Positions 1 to 10,885 are shown, counted from the first letter of the stretch. The stretch is 64,000 nucleotides of DNA from Bacillota bacterium (GCA_029100605.1 JAQXPK010000120.1:48135-112134), one strand, 5' to 3'. The notes: generated by a model not told the origin, from the sequence alone. Translations and numbers: made by a program.

Positions 1-2
1 CC

Positions 3-314
3 ATGGCAGTGACGGACGCGGTGTGCCGCATGGTGCCCGGCGTCCTGGCTGATCCGGAGTGCTTCGAGGAGGAGAGCCACTATGCCGGCCTTTTGGAGTA
101 TCCCCAGTACAGCCGACCCGCCGTCTGGCACGGAAGGGAAGTACCGCCCATTCTTTTATCCGGCAACCATGAAAAGGTGCGTTTATGGCGGCGCAAGCAG
201 GCTCTGCGCCGCACCCGTGAGCGAAGGCCGGATATGTACGAAAAGCTGGATCTGTCCTCCAAGCAGGATCGCAAGCTCCTGAAGGAGATGGAGGCAGAGG
301 ATCGGGAGCAATAA
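3..314 (+). CDS. trmD: tRNA (guanine-N1)-methyltransferase, C-terminal part (5' truncated by window edge)
   Basis: [64 protein letters not shown] is the typical TrmD C-terminal region. Confidence 0.93.
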   Translation: MAVTDAVCRMVPGVLADPECFEEESHYAGLLEYPQYSRPAVWHGREVPPILLSGNHEKVRLWRRKQALRRTRERRPDMYEKLDLSSKQDRKLLKEMEAEDREQ

Positions 315-457
315 AGCAGAACATTTCGACCCCTACGCGGAGGTCTTCTTCCCCTCGCAGTATTATTCAATCCGCGAAGCGGACACCTTCATTCAGAATT
401 TTTTGTCTAACTGCAATTTATTCTGACAGCTGAGTTGAGCCGATATGCACATTATTC

Positions 458-503
458 AAAACCGCCCCGTTTGCCATTCTTTGGACAAACGGGGCGGTTT
501 TTG
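458..503. terminator. bidirectional intrinsic terminator
   Basis: aaaaccgccccgtttg-ccattctttgga-caaacggggcggtttt, perfect stem; lies downstream of phoU (-). Confidence 0.85.
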
Positions 504-513
504 CGTATGTGAA

Positions 514-1155
514 TTACTGCTTATGCTCTCCGGTGACGGAATACTCCACCCATTCGGCAATGTTGGTGGCGTGGTCGCCGATGCGCTCGAAATATTTGGC
601 GATCATGAGAAGATCCAGGGCGTATTCTCCTTCCGCCGGGTTTCCCGCGATCATGTCAATGAGGCCGCTCTTGACCCGGACAAAGTAATTGTCCACCACA
701 TCGTCGTGCATCTGCACGGCTTTCGCCAGGTATACGTCCTGCTTGACATAGGCGTCCACGCTGTCCGTGACCATCGCCATGCTCTCCCGGGCCATTTCCC
801 GAATCTTGGGGTAGGCCTCGTGTTCCCGGGCGGTCATGTGGGGAATGATCTCCACGATGTCCTCGGCCTGGTCGCCGATACGCTCCATGTCTGTGATCAT
901 CTTCAGCGCAGCAGATATGGCTCTTAAATCCCGGGCAACCGGCTGCTGGCGCAGCAAAAGGCGCATACAGATGGCCTCAATGGTGCGCTCCTCTTCGTCG
1001 ATTTTCGCGCCGACCTTCGTTACCTTCTGACCCAGCTCGTCATCATAGGACGCCAGCGCCTGGGAAGCCATGGAGATAATCTCCTCACACAGGCAGCCCA
1101 TTTCGGTCAATTCCTGATTCAGCAGCTGCAGCTGCTCTTCAAACAATTCTCGCAT
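514..1155 (-). CDS. phoU: phosphate signalling complex protein PhoU
   Basis: PhoU-like helical repeats (ERTIEAICMRLLLRQQPVARDLRAISAALKMITDMERIGDQAEDI); adjacent to pstB. Confidence 0.95.
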   Translation of the reverse strand: MRELFEEQLQLLNQELTEMGCLCEEIISMASQALASYDDELGQKVTKVGAKIDEEERTIEAICMRLLLRQQPVARDLRAISAALKMITDMERIGDQAEDIVEIIPHMTAREHEAYPKIREMARESMAMVTDSVDAYVKQDVYLAKAVQMHDDVVDNYFVRVKSGLIDMIAGNPAEGEYALDLLMIAKYFERIGDHATNIAEWVEYSVTGEHKQ

Positions 1156-1904
1156 CAGCCAAACCTCCCGGTGATGTAATCTTCCGTCCGCTTGTCCGAG
1201 GGCTGGGAGAACAGCTTCTCCGTTTCGCCAAATTCCACCAGTTCTCCCAGCAGGAAGAAGGCGGTGTAATCGGAAATACGGACGGCCTGCTGCATATTAT
1301 GAGTGACGATGACAATGGTGTATTTATCCTTCAGGGACGCAGCCAGCTCCTCAATCTTCAGCGTGGAGATGGGGTCAAGGGCGGAGGTGGGCTCGTCCAT
1401 CAGCAGCACCTTCGGCTCCACAGCCAACGCCCGGGCAATGCACAGCCGCTGCTGCTGTCCGCCGGATAAGCCCAGGGCGTTCTTTTTCAGGCGGTCTTTC
1501 ACCTCGTCCCAGATTGCTGCGCCCTTCAGGGAGCGTTCCACGATTTCGTCCAGCTTGGCCTTGCTGCGGATGCCGTGGGTGCGGGGGCCGTAGGCGATGT
1601 TGTCGTAAATGCTCATGGGGAAGGGGTTGGGCTTTTGGAAAACCATGCCCACCTCCTTGCGTAGGTTATTCACCTCCGCCTGAAAAATGTCCTTTCCCTC
1701 GTAGCGCACATCCCCCGTGATTTTTACCCCGGGAATCAAATCGTTCATCCGGTTTAGGGTTTTCAGGAAGGTGGACTTGCCGCAGCCGGAGGGGCCGATG
1801 AGGGCGGTAATGCTGTGCTCGGGGATGTTCATATTGATGGATTTCAGCGCCTGGGTCTCCCCGTACCACAGGCACAGATCCTTTGCGGTAATAATGTCAG
1901 CCAA
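1155..1904 (-). CDS. pstB: phosphate ABC transporter ATP-binding protein
   Basis: Walker [10 protein letters not shown], signature LSGGQQQR, Walker [14 protein letters not shown]. Confidence 0.97.
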   Translation of the reverse strand: MADIITAKDLCLWYGETQALKSINMNIPEHSITALIGPSGCGKSTFLKTLNRMNDLIPGVKITGDVRYEGKDIFQAEVNNLRKEVGMVFQKPNPFPMSIYDNIAYGPRTHGIRSKAKLDEIVERSLKGAAIWDEVKDRLKKNALGLSGGQQQRLCIARALAVEPKVLLMDEPTSALDPISTLKIEELAASLKDKYTIVIVTHNMQQAVRISDYTAFFLLGELVEFGETEKLFSQPSDKRTEDYITGRFG

Positions 1905-2745
1905 TCTGATTCTTCCTTCCCAAGTATTTACTCACCAACGAGGCGGAGAGGTTGATTAGAAACGCCAGAACCATCAGAATTGCCGCGATGGCAAAGGCCA
2001 CGCCGAACTCTCCCTGCTCCTTGGCGTAGACGTACAGGGCAACCGTTAAGGTAGCACCGGCGCTTTTCCGGGCAGCCCAGAAGCCGGTAACCACATGGGC
2101 AAAGCCGGCGGTGAACAGCAGAGCGGCGGATTCTCCCAGAATGCGCCCTACGGAGAGAATGCAGCCGGTGACGATGCCGTCCACACAGTTGGGCAGCACC
2201 ACCGTGCGGATGACCCGCCACTTGCCGGCGCCCAAACCGAAAGCGCCCTCCCGGTAGCTCATGGGCACCGTTTTCAGGCTCTCCTGGGTGTTGCGCATGA
2301 TGGTGGGCAGATTCATGATCACCAGAGTCAGAGCGCCTGCCAGCAGGGAAGTGCCCATGTTGTTGGAAAACAGCAGCATACCCACCAGGCCGTAGATGAT
2401 GGAGGGAATGCCGGAGAGAGTCTCGGCGGCGTATTCAATGAGGGCGACGACTTTTTTGTTGGTGGCATATTCCGTCAGATAGATGGCGGCACCCACCCCC
2501 AATGGCAGCACGAGGATCAGAGTATAGATCACGATATACAGGGTATTGAGAATATCCGGCAGAATGCCGATGCGGTCGGAAAGGTAGCTGGGCTTTGTGC
2601 TGAGCAGCTCCCAGGTGATGTTGGGAATGCCCTTTGCCAGGACGTAAACCATGAGAAACAGGGTCAGTCCGGCGGTCAGGGCTGTGGCGAGATACATACC
2701 GATGCGCACTGCCCAGAGGAATAACCGTCTGCGCTTGGAGATCAT
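1897..2745 (-). CDS. pstA: phosphate ABC transporter permease PstA
   Basis: membrane permease with PstA-type motifs; operon position. Confidence 0.95.
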   Translation of the reverse strand: MISKRRRLFLWAVRIGMYLATALTAGLTLFLMVYVLAKGIPNITWELLSTKPSYLSDRIGILPDILNTLYIVIYTLILVLPLGVGAAIYLTEYATNKKVVALIEYAAETLSGIPSIIYGLVGMLLFSNNMGTSLLAGALTLVIMNLPTIMRNTQESLKTVPMSYREGAFGLGAGKWRVIRTVVLPNCVDGIVTGCILSVGRILGESAALLFTAGFAHVVTGFWAARKSAGATLTVALYVYAKEQGEFGVAFAIAAILMVLAFLINLSASLVSKYLGRKNQIG

Positions 2746-3614
2746 TTCGTCTTATCTCCTTTCAGGAAGAAGTTCAGAGCGGCGTTGATGAGCATGATAA
2801 ACAGAAACAGCACCAACGCTATGGAGAACAGCGCCTGCTTCTGCAGGCCGCTGGAATAGGACATTTCGCTGGCAACGGCGGTGGTGAGAAACTTCACGCT
2901 CTGGAACAGGGAATTGGGCATATTGGGTACATTGCCCGCTACCATCATCACCGCCATGGCCTCGCCGATGGCCCGCCCAACACCCAGAACCACCGCGGCG
3001 GCAATGCCGCTTTTTGCGGCGGGGACGGAGACCCGGAAGTAGGTTTCCTCCGGAGTCGCGCCCAGAGCCAGGGAGGCGTCCTCATATTCCTTGGGTACCG
3101 CTTCCAGGGCGGTGATGGACATTTTGATAATGGAGGGCAGGATCATCACCGCCAGGACGAGAATGGCTGCCAGGAGGCTGGAGCCGTCGGGAATGTGAAA
3201 GAGCTTCCGCAGTCCCGGAACCAGCACCATCATGCCCACCAATCCGTAAACCACCGAGGGAATCCCCGCCAGCATGGACACCGCCTGCTCCATCACGCGC
3301 CTGACCCCCTTCGGGGCAATTTTTGCCAGATAGACCGCTGTCAGAAAGCCGATGGGCACGCCCACCACAATGGCTCCGGCGGTGCCATAGACACTGGTGA
3401 GGATGAAGGGGAGGATCCCGAATTCCGGCTCCGCCGCCGTGGATGCCCATTTTGACCCGAACAGGAATTTGAACAGGCCGATCTGACGAATGGCAGGGAT
3501 GCCGGAGAGAATCAGATAAACCGTGATCAGCAGGACGCAGCCCACGGTGATGAGGCCGAGAAGCAGGAAAATCCCGTGAATCACGGTTTCAAAGAGGTTT
3601 GTTCTTTTTTTCAT
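2742..3614 (-). CDS. pstC: phosphate ABC transporter permease PstC
   Basis: PstC-like permease; start placed at MKKRTNLFETV. Confidence 0.94.
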   Translation of the reverse strand: MKKRTNLFETVIHGIFLLLGLITVGCVLLITVYLILSGIPAIRQIGLFKFLFGSKWASTAAEPEFGILPFILTSVYGTAGAIVVGVPIGFLTAVYLAKIAPKGVRRVMEQAVSMLAGIPSVVYGLVGMMVLVPGLRKLFHIPDGSSLLAAILVLAVMILPSIIKMSITALEAVPKEYEDASLALGATPEETYFRVSVPAAKSGIAAAVVLGVGRAIGEAMAVMMVAGNVPNMPNSLFQSVKFLTTAVASEMSYSSGLQKQALFSIALVLFLFIMLINAALNFFLKGDKTK

Positions 3615-3637
3615 GTGTTCACCTTCCGGTAAGGCGT

Positions 3638-3665
3638 TTGGCTCCCCCAAAGGGGGAGCCGTTTT
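3638..3665. terminator. short hairpin between pstS and pstC (possible attenuator/processing hairpin)
   Basis: ggctcccccaaagggggagcc inverted repeat. Confidence 0.5.
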
Positions 3666-3677
3666 CCGATGCTTTCG

Positions 3678-4559
3678 TTAATTGACAGGCACCACACCCG
3701 CTGCGGTGATGATGTCATTGGCAGCGCCGCCGGTGGCGTAGTCGAAGAAAGCCTGAGCGACGGGGCTGAGGGTAACGCCTTCCTTGGTGACCAGGACGAA
3801 GGGACGCTGGATGAGGTAGGTACCGTCCTTGACGGTTTCCTCACTGGGAGCCACGCCGGCAACCTTCACAGCCTTGACGGTATCCTTGACGGAGGCCAGG
3901 GAGGCGTAGCCGATGGCGTCGGGGTTCTGGGAGACAGCGGTGATGACATCGCCGGTGGAGGTCAGTTCCTGACGGTACTGGCACTTGTCCTTGACATCCA
4001 CGATTTCCTCAAAGCCGCTGCGGGTGCCGGAACCGGCTTCCCGTCCCACCAGGACGATCTCGGCGTCGCTGCCGCCCACCTCAGACCAGTTGGTGATTTC
4101 GCCGGTGTAGATCTTGGCAATGGTCTCAAGGTCCAGATCCTCCACACCGTTGGCGGGGTTGACAATGACCGCAATGCCGTCATAGGCCAGAACCGTTTCG
4201 ATCAGACCGGAGGCCTTCTCGTCATCCTTCAAAGAGCGGGAGGAGAGGCCAATGTCGCAGCGACCTTCGGAAACGGCGGTGATTCCGGAACCGGAACCGG
4301 TGGGGTTATAGGTAAAGTTCACGCCAGGGTTGGCTTCCATAAAAGCCTCGCCCAGAGCGCCGATGACCTTCTCCATGGAGGTGGAGCCGTCGGTGGCAAC
4401 GGTGCCGGTGAGGGCGGCAGCGGTGGCTTCGGGAGCCTGGGTCTGGGCTTCGGTCTGGGCGGGCACCGCAGTGGTGGCAGTGGGAGCCTCGCTCTTGGAG
4501 CAGCCAGCCATGGCGAATACCAGCATGGCAGCAAGGGCAATGGAAATAATTTTCTTCAT
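3678..4559 (-). CDS. pstS: phosphate-binding lipoprotein PstS
   Basis: lipobox MLVFAMAGCSK; phosphate-binding protein motifs GSGSGI, REAGSGTRSGFEE. Confidence 0.95.
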   Translation of the reverse strand: MKKIISIALAAMLVFAMAGCSKSEAPTATTAVPAQTEAQTQAPEATAAALTGTVATDGSTSMEKVIGALGEAFMEANPGVNFTYNPTGSGSGITAVSEGRCDIGLSSRSLKDDEKASGLIETVLAYDGIAVIVNPANGVEDLDLETIAKIYTGEITNWSEVGGSDAEIVLVGREAGSGTRSGFEEIVDVKDKCQYRQELTSTGDVITAVSQNPDAIGYASLASVKDTVKAVKVAGVAPSEETVKDGTYLIQRPFVLVTKEGVTLSPVAQAFFDYATGGAANDIITAAGVVPVN

Positions 4560-4794
4560 AATCTTACTTCTCCTTGTAGGTTTGATTTTTGACTTGGGAT
4601 GTATCCTACGGCTATCATCCTACCAGGGGAATGTAAATTTCAAAATCCAAAGGGTGTAAAATGAAGGTCAAAATTCCTACTGGAATGTAAAGAACGTGAA
4701 AAGTCCTTGACAGAAGTACCAGCTTCTTCTAAAATAGAGTTGAAACGGAGTGATTCCGGGTGGCAGCTTTGTATTTTTTGGAAAAGGAGACGCT

Positions 4795-6963
4795 ATGTAT
4801 CGACTTTTGGAATTGAATCCCCAGCTGAAGCCCTTCGCCGGGGACATCGACCTTCGTATGTTCCTGTATCGGGCCACAAAAAACCGCATTCTGGCTGAGG
4901 GGCAGACCCTCAACGACTTTGCCAACGCTCACCAGTATTTCGGCTTCCACCATGTGGACGGGGGCTGGTACTACCGGGAGTGGGCGCCCAGCGCCTACCA
5001 GCTTTACCTGGAAGGGGAGTTCAACGGCTGGAACAAGACCTCCCATCCTCTGAAGAACATCGGAAACGGCAACTGGGAGCTGTACTTGCCTGGCGACGAC
5101 GCTCTGTGGGACGGCTGCAAGGTCAAGACCGTGGTGGATGCCAACATGACCCGGACGGAGCACATCCCCCTGTATGCCCGCCGGGTGGTGCAGAACAAGC
5201 AGAACATCACCTTTGAGTGCGAGGTGGTGGACGACCGAAAGACCTTCCCCTGGACGGACAAGGACTTTGTCGGCGAGGACGAGCTGTACATCTATGAGGC
5301 TCACGTGGGCATGGCTCAGGAGGAGGGGAAGGTCGGCTCCTACCGGGAGTTTGCCGACAACGTTCTGCCCCGGGTCAAGCAGGCGGGCTACAATACCATC
5401 CAGCTCATGGCCATTATGGAGCACCCCTACTACGGCTCCTTCGGCTACCAGGTGAGCAATTTCTATGCCGCCTCCAGCTGGTTCGGCAAGCCCGAGGATC
5501 TGAAGTACCTGGTGAACAAGGCTCACGCCATGGGCATCCGAGTTCTGCTGGACGTGGTGCATTCCCACGCCGTGAAGAACACCGCCGAGGGCATCAATAT
5601 GTTCGACGGCACCACCTGGCAGTTCTTCCACGACGGCCCCAAGGGCGATCACCCTGCCTGGGGCACCAAGTGCTTTGACTACGGCAAGACCGGTGTCATT
5701 CATTTTCTGCTGTCCAACCTGAAATTCTGGATGACGGAGTACCATTTTGACGGCTTCCGATTTGACGGTGTCACCTCCATGCTGTACCACGACCACGGTC
5801 TGGGCACGGACTTTACCTCCAACGACAAGTATTTCTCCTACAATACCAACACCGAGGCGGTGACCTACCTGCAGCTTGCCAACGAGCTGATCCGTCAGGT
5901 CAACCCCAAGGCCATCACCATCGCCGAGGATATGTCCGGTATGCCCGGTATGTGCCTGCCCATTGAGGACGGCGGCATCGGCTTCGACTACCGGCTGGGC
6001 ATGGGTCTGCCGGATATGTGGATCAAGGCAGTAAAGGGCAAGGACGAATTTTGGGACATCAACAAAATGTGGGGCGATATGTGCTTGCGCCGTCCCGGTG
6101 AAAAGACGGTAGCCTATGTGGAATCCCACGACCAGGCGCTGGTGGGAGATCAGACCATGATCTTCCGCCTCGCCGGGGCGAATATGTATACCGACATGGA
6201 CAAGGCCGTCCACAACGTTGTCATTGACCGGGCCATCGCCCTGCACAAGATGATCCGGCTGTTTACCCTGGCGGGAGGCGGCGAGGCGTACCTCAACTTC
6301 ATGGGCAACGAATTCGGTCATCCCGAATGGATCGACTTCCCCCGGGAGGGCAACGGCTGGAGCTTCCAGTATTGCCGCCGCCAGTGGAGCCTGAAGGACA
6401 ACGGCTATCTCAAATACCAGTGGCTGGGGGACTTCGACGAGGACATGGTGAAGCTGACCAAGGAGAACCGGATCTTTGACCAGCGGATGGCGGATCTGCT
6501 GCTGATGAAAGCGCCGGAACAGACCCTGGCCTTCTACCGCCACGGCCTGGTGTTCGTGTTTAACTTCCACTTCGGCAATTCCCTGAACAACGTGCTCGTT
6601 CCCGTGCACCAGCCCGGCGAATATACCGTAGTTCTGTCCACCGACGACGAAAAGTACGGCGGCTTCGGAAATGTGGCGAAAAAGACCTATTCTTCCAAGC
6701 GTTTTGACGGAAAGGACTACATCGAGCTGTACATCCCTGCCCGCACCGGCTTCGTTCTGAAGGAGAAGGTCATTCTCACCGTGACGGACAATACCAAGGA
6801 AACACCCACGGAAAAAGCCCCTCGGAAATCCACGAAAAAGACCCCGGCGGAAGCCCCGGAAGAAAAGCCAACTCCCCGGAAGCACGCAAAGAAAACGGGG
6901 GAAGCGCCGAAAAAAACCACTACCCGCAAGAGAACGACCCAGAAAGCGGCGAAAGAAGAATAA
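4795..6963 (+). CDS. glgB: 1,4-alpha-glucan branching enzyme (GH13, eukaryotic-like type) with Lys/Pro/Thr-rich C-terminal tail
   Basis: GBE motifs VVHSHAVKN, DGFRFDGVTSMLYHDHG, IAEDMSGMP, YVESHDQALVGDQT; start ATG after aaaaggaga. Confidence 0.9.
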   Translation: MYRLLELNPQLKPFAGDIDLRMFLYRATKNRILAEGQTLNDFANAHQYFGFHHVDGGWYYREWAPSAYQLYLEGEFNGWNKTSHPLKNIGNGNWELYLPGDDALWDGCKVKTVVDANMTRTEHIPLYARRVVQNKQNITFECEVVDDRKTFPWTDKDFVGEDELYIYEAHVGMAQEEGKVGSYREFADNVLPRVKQAGYNTIQLMAIMEHPYYGSFGYQVSNFYAASSWFGKPEDLKYLVNKAHAMGIRVLLDVVHSHAVKNTAEGINMFDGTTWQFFHDGPKGDHPAWGTKCFDYGKTGVIHFLLSNLKFWMTEYHFDGFRFDGVTSMLYHDHGLGTDFTSNDKYFSYNTNTEAVTYLQLANELIRQVNPKAITIAEDMSGMPGMCLPIEDGGIGFDYRLGMGLPDMWIKAVKGKDEFWDINKMWGDMCLRRPGEKTVAYVESHDQALVGDQTMIFRLAGANMYTDMDKAVHNVVIDRAIALHKMIRLFTLAGGGEAYLNFMGNEFGHPEWIDFPREGNGWSFQYCRRQWSLKDNGYLKYQWLGDFDEDMVKLTKENRIFDQRMADLLLMKAPEQTLAFYRHGLVFVFNFHFGNSLNNVLVPVHQPGEYTVVLSTDDEKYGGFGNVAKKTYSSKRFDGKDYIELYIPARTGFVLKEKVILTVTDNTKETPTEKAPRKSTKKTPAEAPEEKPTPRKHAKKTGEAPKKTTTRKRTTQKAAKEE

Positions 6964-6978
6964 CTTTCTGAGTAAGCA

Positions 6979-7015
6979 GCGGCGTGACCGGAAGCGGTCA
7001 CGCCGCGGTTTTCTG
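6979..7015 (+). terminator. intrinsic terminator after glgB
   Basis: gcggcgtgaccg-gaag-cggtcacgccgc followed by ggttttctgtttt. Confidence 0.8.
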
Positions 7016-7190
7016 TTTTGAACAAATGTGATTTTGCAGAAAAAGGAAATGAATTCTGCATATTGCTTTGTGCATATCTCTGATTTCTCGACAAAAGTCA
7101 TCAGAAATGAATTTTTCGCTATTCAGATATTGCATTTTTCGGCGTAGAAGCATATAATAACCCAGTACGAACTGTCAAAACGCCGAAAGG

Positions 7191-8474
7191 ATGATGGATA
7201 TGACCCCCTATTCCTGCATGAGCCGGGAAGAACTGGAAAGAGAATACAAGTCGGTGCTGGCGTCCTACGAAGCCTGCAAGGCTCAGGGACTGAATCTGAA
7301 TATGGCTCGTGGCAAGCCCGCGAAAAAGCAACTGGATCTGGTCAGCGGACTGCTTACCGTTTTGCAGAAGCCTGAGGATTGCATCGACGATGGCGTGGAT
7401 GCCCGGAATTACGGCGAGCTGGCGGGACTGCCCTGCGCCCGGGCGTACTGGGCGGATATGCTGGGCTGTAAGCCGGAGGAAGTGTTCGTCGGCGGCGCGG
7501 CTTCCCTGAATATGATGTTTGACGTGGTTTCCCGTGCCTACACCCACGGCCTGCTTCACAGCCCCAGACCCTGGTGCCGGGAGGAAAAGGTGAAATTCCT
7601 GTGCCCCTCGCCAGGCTACGACCGCCACTTCCAGATTGGTGAATTCTTCGGCGCGGAGCTGATTCCCGTTCCCATGACCCCCACCGGCCCGGATATGGAT
7701 CTGGTGGAGGAGCTGGTGAAGGATCCCCAGGTCAAGCTCATCTGGACGGTTCCCAAGTATTCCAATCCCGACGGCATTATTTACTCTGAGGAAACCATCC
7801 GCCGCTTTGCAAACCTGAAGCCCGCGGCTCCCGACTTTGCCATCATCTGGGACAACGCCTACTGCGTCCACGAGTTTAAGGGAGACTATGTGCCCTTCCC
7901 GGACATTCTGTCCCTGTGCGCGGAAGCGGGAAATCCGGACATGGTTTACGAATTCGCGTCCACCTCCAAGATCACCTTCGCCGGGGGCGGTATCTCCTGC
8001 ATGGCGGCAAGCGAGGCCAATATCCGCTACTTCACCGGCATTTTCGGCGTGCAGATGATCTCCTACGACAAGGTCAACCAGCTGCGCCATGTCCGGTATC
8101 TGAAGGACAAGGCCCACACCCTGGAAATCATGAAGCTCCACGCCTCGGTCATGGCACCCAAGTTTGAATGCGTCGCCAAATGGCTGAACCGGGAGATCAA
8201 GCCTCTGGGAATCGCCCACTGGAACGATCCCAAGGGCGGCTATTTCGTCAGCCTGTTCGCCATGCCCGGAACCGCCAAACGGGTCTGGCAGCTGTGCAAG
8301 GAGGCTGGCGTGGTGATGACCGGCGCGGGCGCGACCTATCCCTACCGCAACGACCCCGACGATTCCAACCTGCGCATCGCCCCCAGCCTGCCTCCCGTGG
8401 AGGAGCTGGAAAAGGCAATGGAGGTGCTTTGCCTCAGCCTGCGGCTGGCGGCGCTGGAGAAGCTGCTGAGATAA
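7191..8474 (+). CDS. aminotransferase class I (aspartate aminotransferase-like, type Ic)
   Basis: PLP-lysine context EFASTSKITFAGGGISC; NMARGKP N-terminus; LRIAPSLPP. Confidence 0.88.
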   Translation: MMDMTPYSCMSREELEREYKSVLASYEACKAQGLNLNMARGKPAKKQLDLVSGLLTVLQKPEDCIDDGVDARNYGELAGLPCARAYWADMLGCKPEEVFVGGAASLNMMFDVVSRAYTHGLLHSPRPWCREEKVKFLCPSPGYDRHFQIGEFFGAELIPVPMTPTGPDMDLVEELVKDPQVKLIWTVPKYSNPDGIIYSEETIRRFANLKPAAPDFAIIWDNAYCVHEFKGDYVPFPDILSLCAEAGNPDMVYEFASTSKITFAGGGISCMAASEANIRYFTGIFGVQMISYDKVNQLRHVRYLKDKAHTLEIMKLHASVMAPKFECVAKWLNREIKPLGIAHWNDPKGGYFVSLFAMPGTAKRVWQLCKEAGVVMTGAGATYPYRNDPDDSNLRIAPSLPPVEELEKAMEVLCLSLRLAALEKLLR

Positions 8475-8490
8475 TCAATCCAATCCTTTT

Positions 8491-8522
8491 CGCGCCTGCC
8501 GGCTTCGGCAGGCGCGTTTTGT
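8491..8522 (+). terminator. intrinsic terminator
   Basis: cgcgcctgccg-gctt-cggcaggcgcg then tttt. Confidence 0.82.
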
Positions 8523-8601
8523 CGTCAGAAATTTACATTCTGTCCATCAATTCCGTCAGGATTATGGTACAATGAAAAAACATGAAAGGAGGCTGTAAAC
8601 C

Positions 8602-10845
8602 ATGCGTACGATTCTCAACCTGAACCACAAATGGGCATTTGCCAAGGGGGTCACCGAAGCGCCTGCCGAGATTCCCAAGCTGTGGGACTTTGTGAACCTG
8701 CCTCACACCTGGAACGCCATTGACGGACAGGACGGCGGCGGCGACTATTTCCGGGGCACCTGCTGCTATGCCAAGACCTTTTCCAAGATGGATCTGCCTG
8801 CGGCGGAGCGATACTATCTGGAAATTCTGGGCGCCAATTCCTCTGCCGACGTGGTGCTCAACGGCAAGCACCTGGCTCATCACGACGGCGGCTATTCCAC
8901 CTGGCGGGTGGATGTGACCGATGCGCTACAGGAGGACAACCTGCTTGCCATCCTGGTAGACAACGCTCCCAACGAGACCGTGTACCCCCAGATGGCGGAC
9001 TTTACCTTCTACGGCGGCCTTTACCGGGATGTGAATCTCCTCTGCGTACCGCAGTCCCACTTTGATCTGGATTATTTTGGCGGTCCCGGCATCCAGATTA
9101 CCCCCGTTATGGAAGAGGAGGACGCCAAGGTGGCGGTTTCCGTGTTTGTTACAGACCAGAAGCCGGGGCAGACCCTGCGTTACCAGCTCTTCAACGCCGA
9201 GGGCAAAGCTGTGGGCACCTACGAGGGCGAAGGCAACAAGGTCAACTTCCGCATCAAAAACGCCCACCTGTGGAACGGCCGGAAGGATCCTTACCTCTAT
9301 AGCTGCAAGGTGGAGCTGCTGGAAAACGGGGAAGTGCTGGACGCGGTTTCCGCACGCTTTGGCTGCCGCAGCTTCTCCATTGATCCGGAGCGGGGCTTTA
9401 TCCTCAACGGCGAAGAGTACCCCCTGCGGGGCGTGAGCCGCCATCAGGATCGCTGGGGCGTCGGCAACGCCCTGCTGCCGGAGCATCACAGGGAGGACAT
9501 GGATCTGATCTGCGAAATGGGCGCGAATACCATCCGACTGGCACATTATCAGCACGACCAGTATTTCTATGACCTGTGCGATGAGCGGGGTATCGTTGTC
9601 TGGGCGGAGATTCCTTACATTTCCCGCCATATGCCCACCGGACGGGAGAACACCATCCAGCAGATGACGGAGCTGATTACCCAGAACTTTAACCACCCCT
9701 CCATCGTGGTCTGGGGCCTGAGCAACGAGATCACCATGCAGGGCGCGGAGGACCCCGATCTGCTGGAGAACCACCGTATCCTCAACGACCTGTGCCACAA
9801 GATGGATCCCACCCGCCTGACCACCATGGCCTGCGTTTCTCCCTGCCCCATGGACGCGAAGATTCTTCAGATTCCCGACGTGGTGTCCTACAACCATTAT
9901 TTCGGCTGGTACGGCGGCGACACTTCCATGAACGGCCCCTGGTTCGACAAATTCCACGAAAAGCACCCGGATCTGCCTGTGGGCTGCTCCGAGTATGGCT
10001 GTGAGGCCCTGAACTGGCACACCTCCGATCCCCAGCAGGGCGACTACACCGAGGAATACCAGGCTCACTACCACGAGGAGCTGATCAAGCAGCTGTTCCC
10101 CCGGAAGTATATCTGGGCGACCCATGTGTGGAATATGTTCGATTTCGGCTGCGACGCCCGGAACGAGGGCGGCGAAAACGGGCAGAACCACAAGGGCCTC
10201 GTGACCATCGACCGCAAGTACAAGAAGGACGCTTTCTACGCCTACAAGGCCTGGCTCAGCGACGAACCCTTTGTCCATCTGTGCGGCAAGCGGTACGTTG
10301 ACCGGGTGGAGGATGTGACCAAGGTTACCGTCTATTCCAATCAGCCCACCGTGGAGCTGTTTGCCAACGGCACGTCTCTGGGCGTGCAGGAAGCGCCGGA
10401 TCATTTCTTCTACTTTGAGGTTCCCAATGCGGGGCAGACCCATCTGGTTGCCGTGGCAGGGGACTGCCGGGACGAGAGCGTAATTCGGAAGGTGGAAACC
10501 TTCAACGAGAGCTACCGCCTGAGAGAAAAGGGCGCGGTGCTCAACTGGTTCGACATCACAGAGGTGGAGGGGCATTTGTCCCTGAATTCCAAGTTCGGCG
10601 ACATCATGGGAACGCTTCAGGGCAAGATGCTTCTCATGTCCCTGATGACCAAGAAGATGCCCAAGGGCGGCAAGAAGGGCGGCGGCTTTGACATGAGCAG
10701 CCTGGGGGGCATGATGGATATGCTCAGCGGCTTTACCCTGCTGCGCCTCACCGGCATGATGGGCACCATGAATGTGACCTTTACCAAGGAAGAGCTGCTG
10801 GACATCAATGCCAAGCTCAACAAGATCAAAGCGCCGAAGAAATGA
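8602..10845 (+). CDS. glycoside hydrolase family 2 (beta-galactosidase/beta-glucuronidase superfamily)
   Basis: GH2 core: RGVSRHQDRWGVGNAL, GANTIRLAHYQHDQYFYDLCDERGIVVWAEIPY, VVWGLSNEIT (acid/base Glu), CSEYGCEALNWH (nucleophile region). Confidence 0.9.
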   Translation: MRTILNLNHKWAFAKGVTEAPAEIPKLWDFVNLPHTWNAIDGQDGGGDYFRGTCCYAKTFSKMDLPAAERYYLEILGANSSADVVLNGKHLAHHDGGYSTWRVDVTDALQEDNLLAILVDNAPNETVYPQMADFTFYGGLYRDVNLLCVPQSHFDLDYFGGPGIQITPVMEEEDAKVAVSVFVTDQKPGQTLRYQLFNAEGKAVGTYEGEGNKVNFRIKNAHLWNGRKDPYLYSCKVELLENGEVLDAVSARFGCRSFSIDPERGFILNGEEYPLRGVSRHQDRWGVGNALLPEHHREDMDLICEMGANTIRLAHYQHDQYFYDLCDERGIVVWAEIPYISRHMPTGRENTIQQMTELITQNFNHPSIVVWGLSNEITMQGAEDPDLLENHRILNDLCHKMDPTRLTTMACVSPCPMDAKILQIPDVVSYNHYFGWYGGDTSMNGPWFDKFHEKHPDLPVGCSEYGCEALNWHTSDPQQGDYTEEYQAHYHEELIKQLFPRKYIWATHVWNMFDFGCDARNEGGENGQNHKGLVTIDRKYKKDAFYAYKAWLSDEPFVHLCGKRYVDRVEDVTKVTVYSNQPTVELFANGTSLGVQEAPDHFFYFEVPNAGQTHLVAVAGDCRDESVIRKVETFNESYRLREKGAVLNWFDITEVEGHLSLNSKFGDIMGTLQGKMLLMSLMTKKMPKGGKKGGGFDMSSLGGMMDMLSGFTLLRLTGMMGTMNVTFTKEELLDINAKLNKIKAPKK

Positions 10846-10851
10846 ATAGCG

Positions 10852-10885
10852 GCGGGACGGCACGGCTGCCGTCCCGCTTTTCTCT
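10852..10885 (+). terminator. intrinsic terminator after GH2 gene
   Basis: gcgggacggca-cggc-tgccgtcccgc then ttttctct. Confidence 0.82.

Noticed and set aside
4729-7101. 790-aa minus-strand ORF
   Set aside because: Antisense shadow of the branching enzyme; the opposite strand has a clear enzyme family, and the GC-biased third position keeps the reverse frame open.
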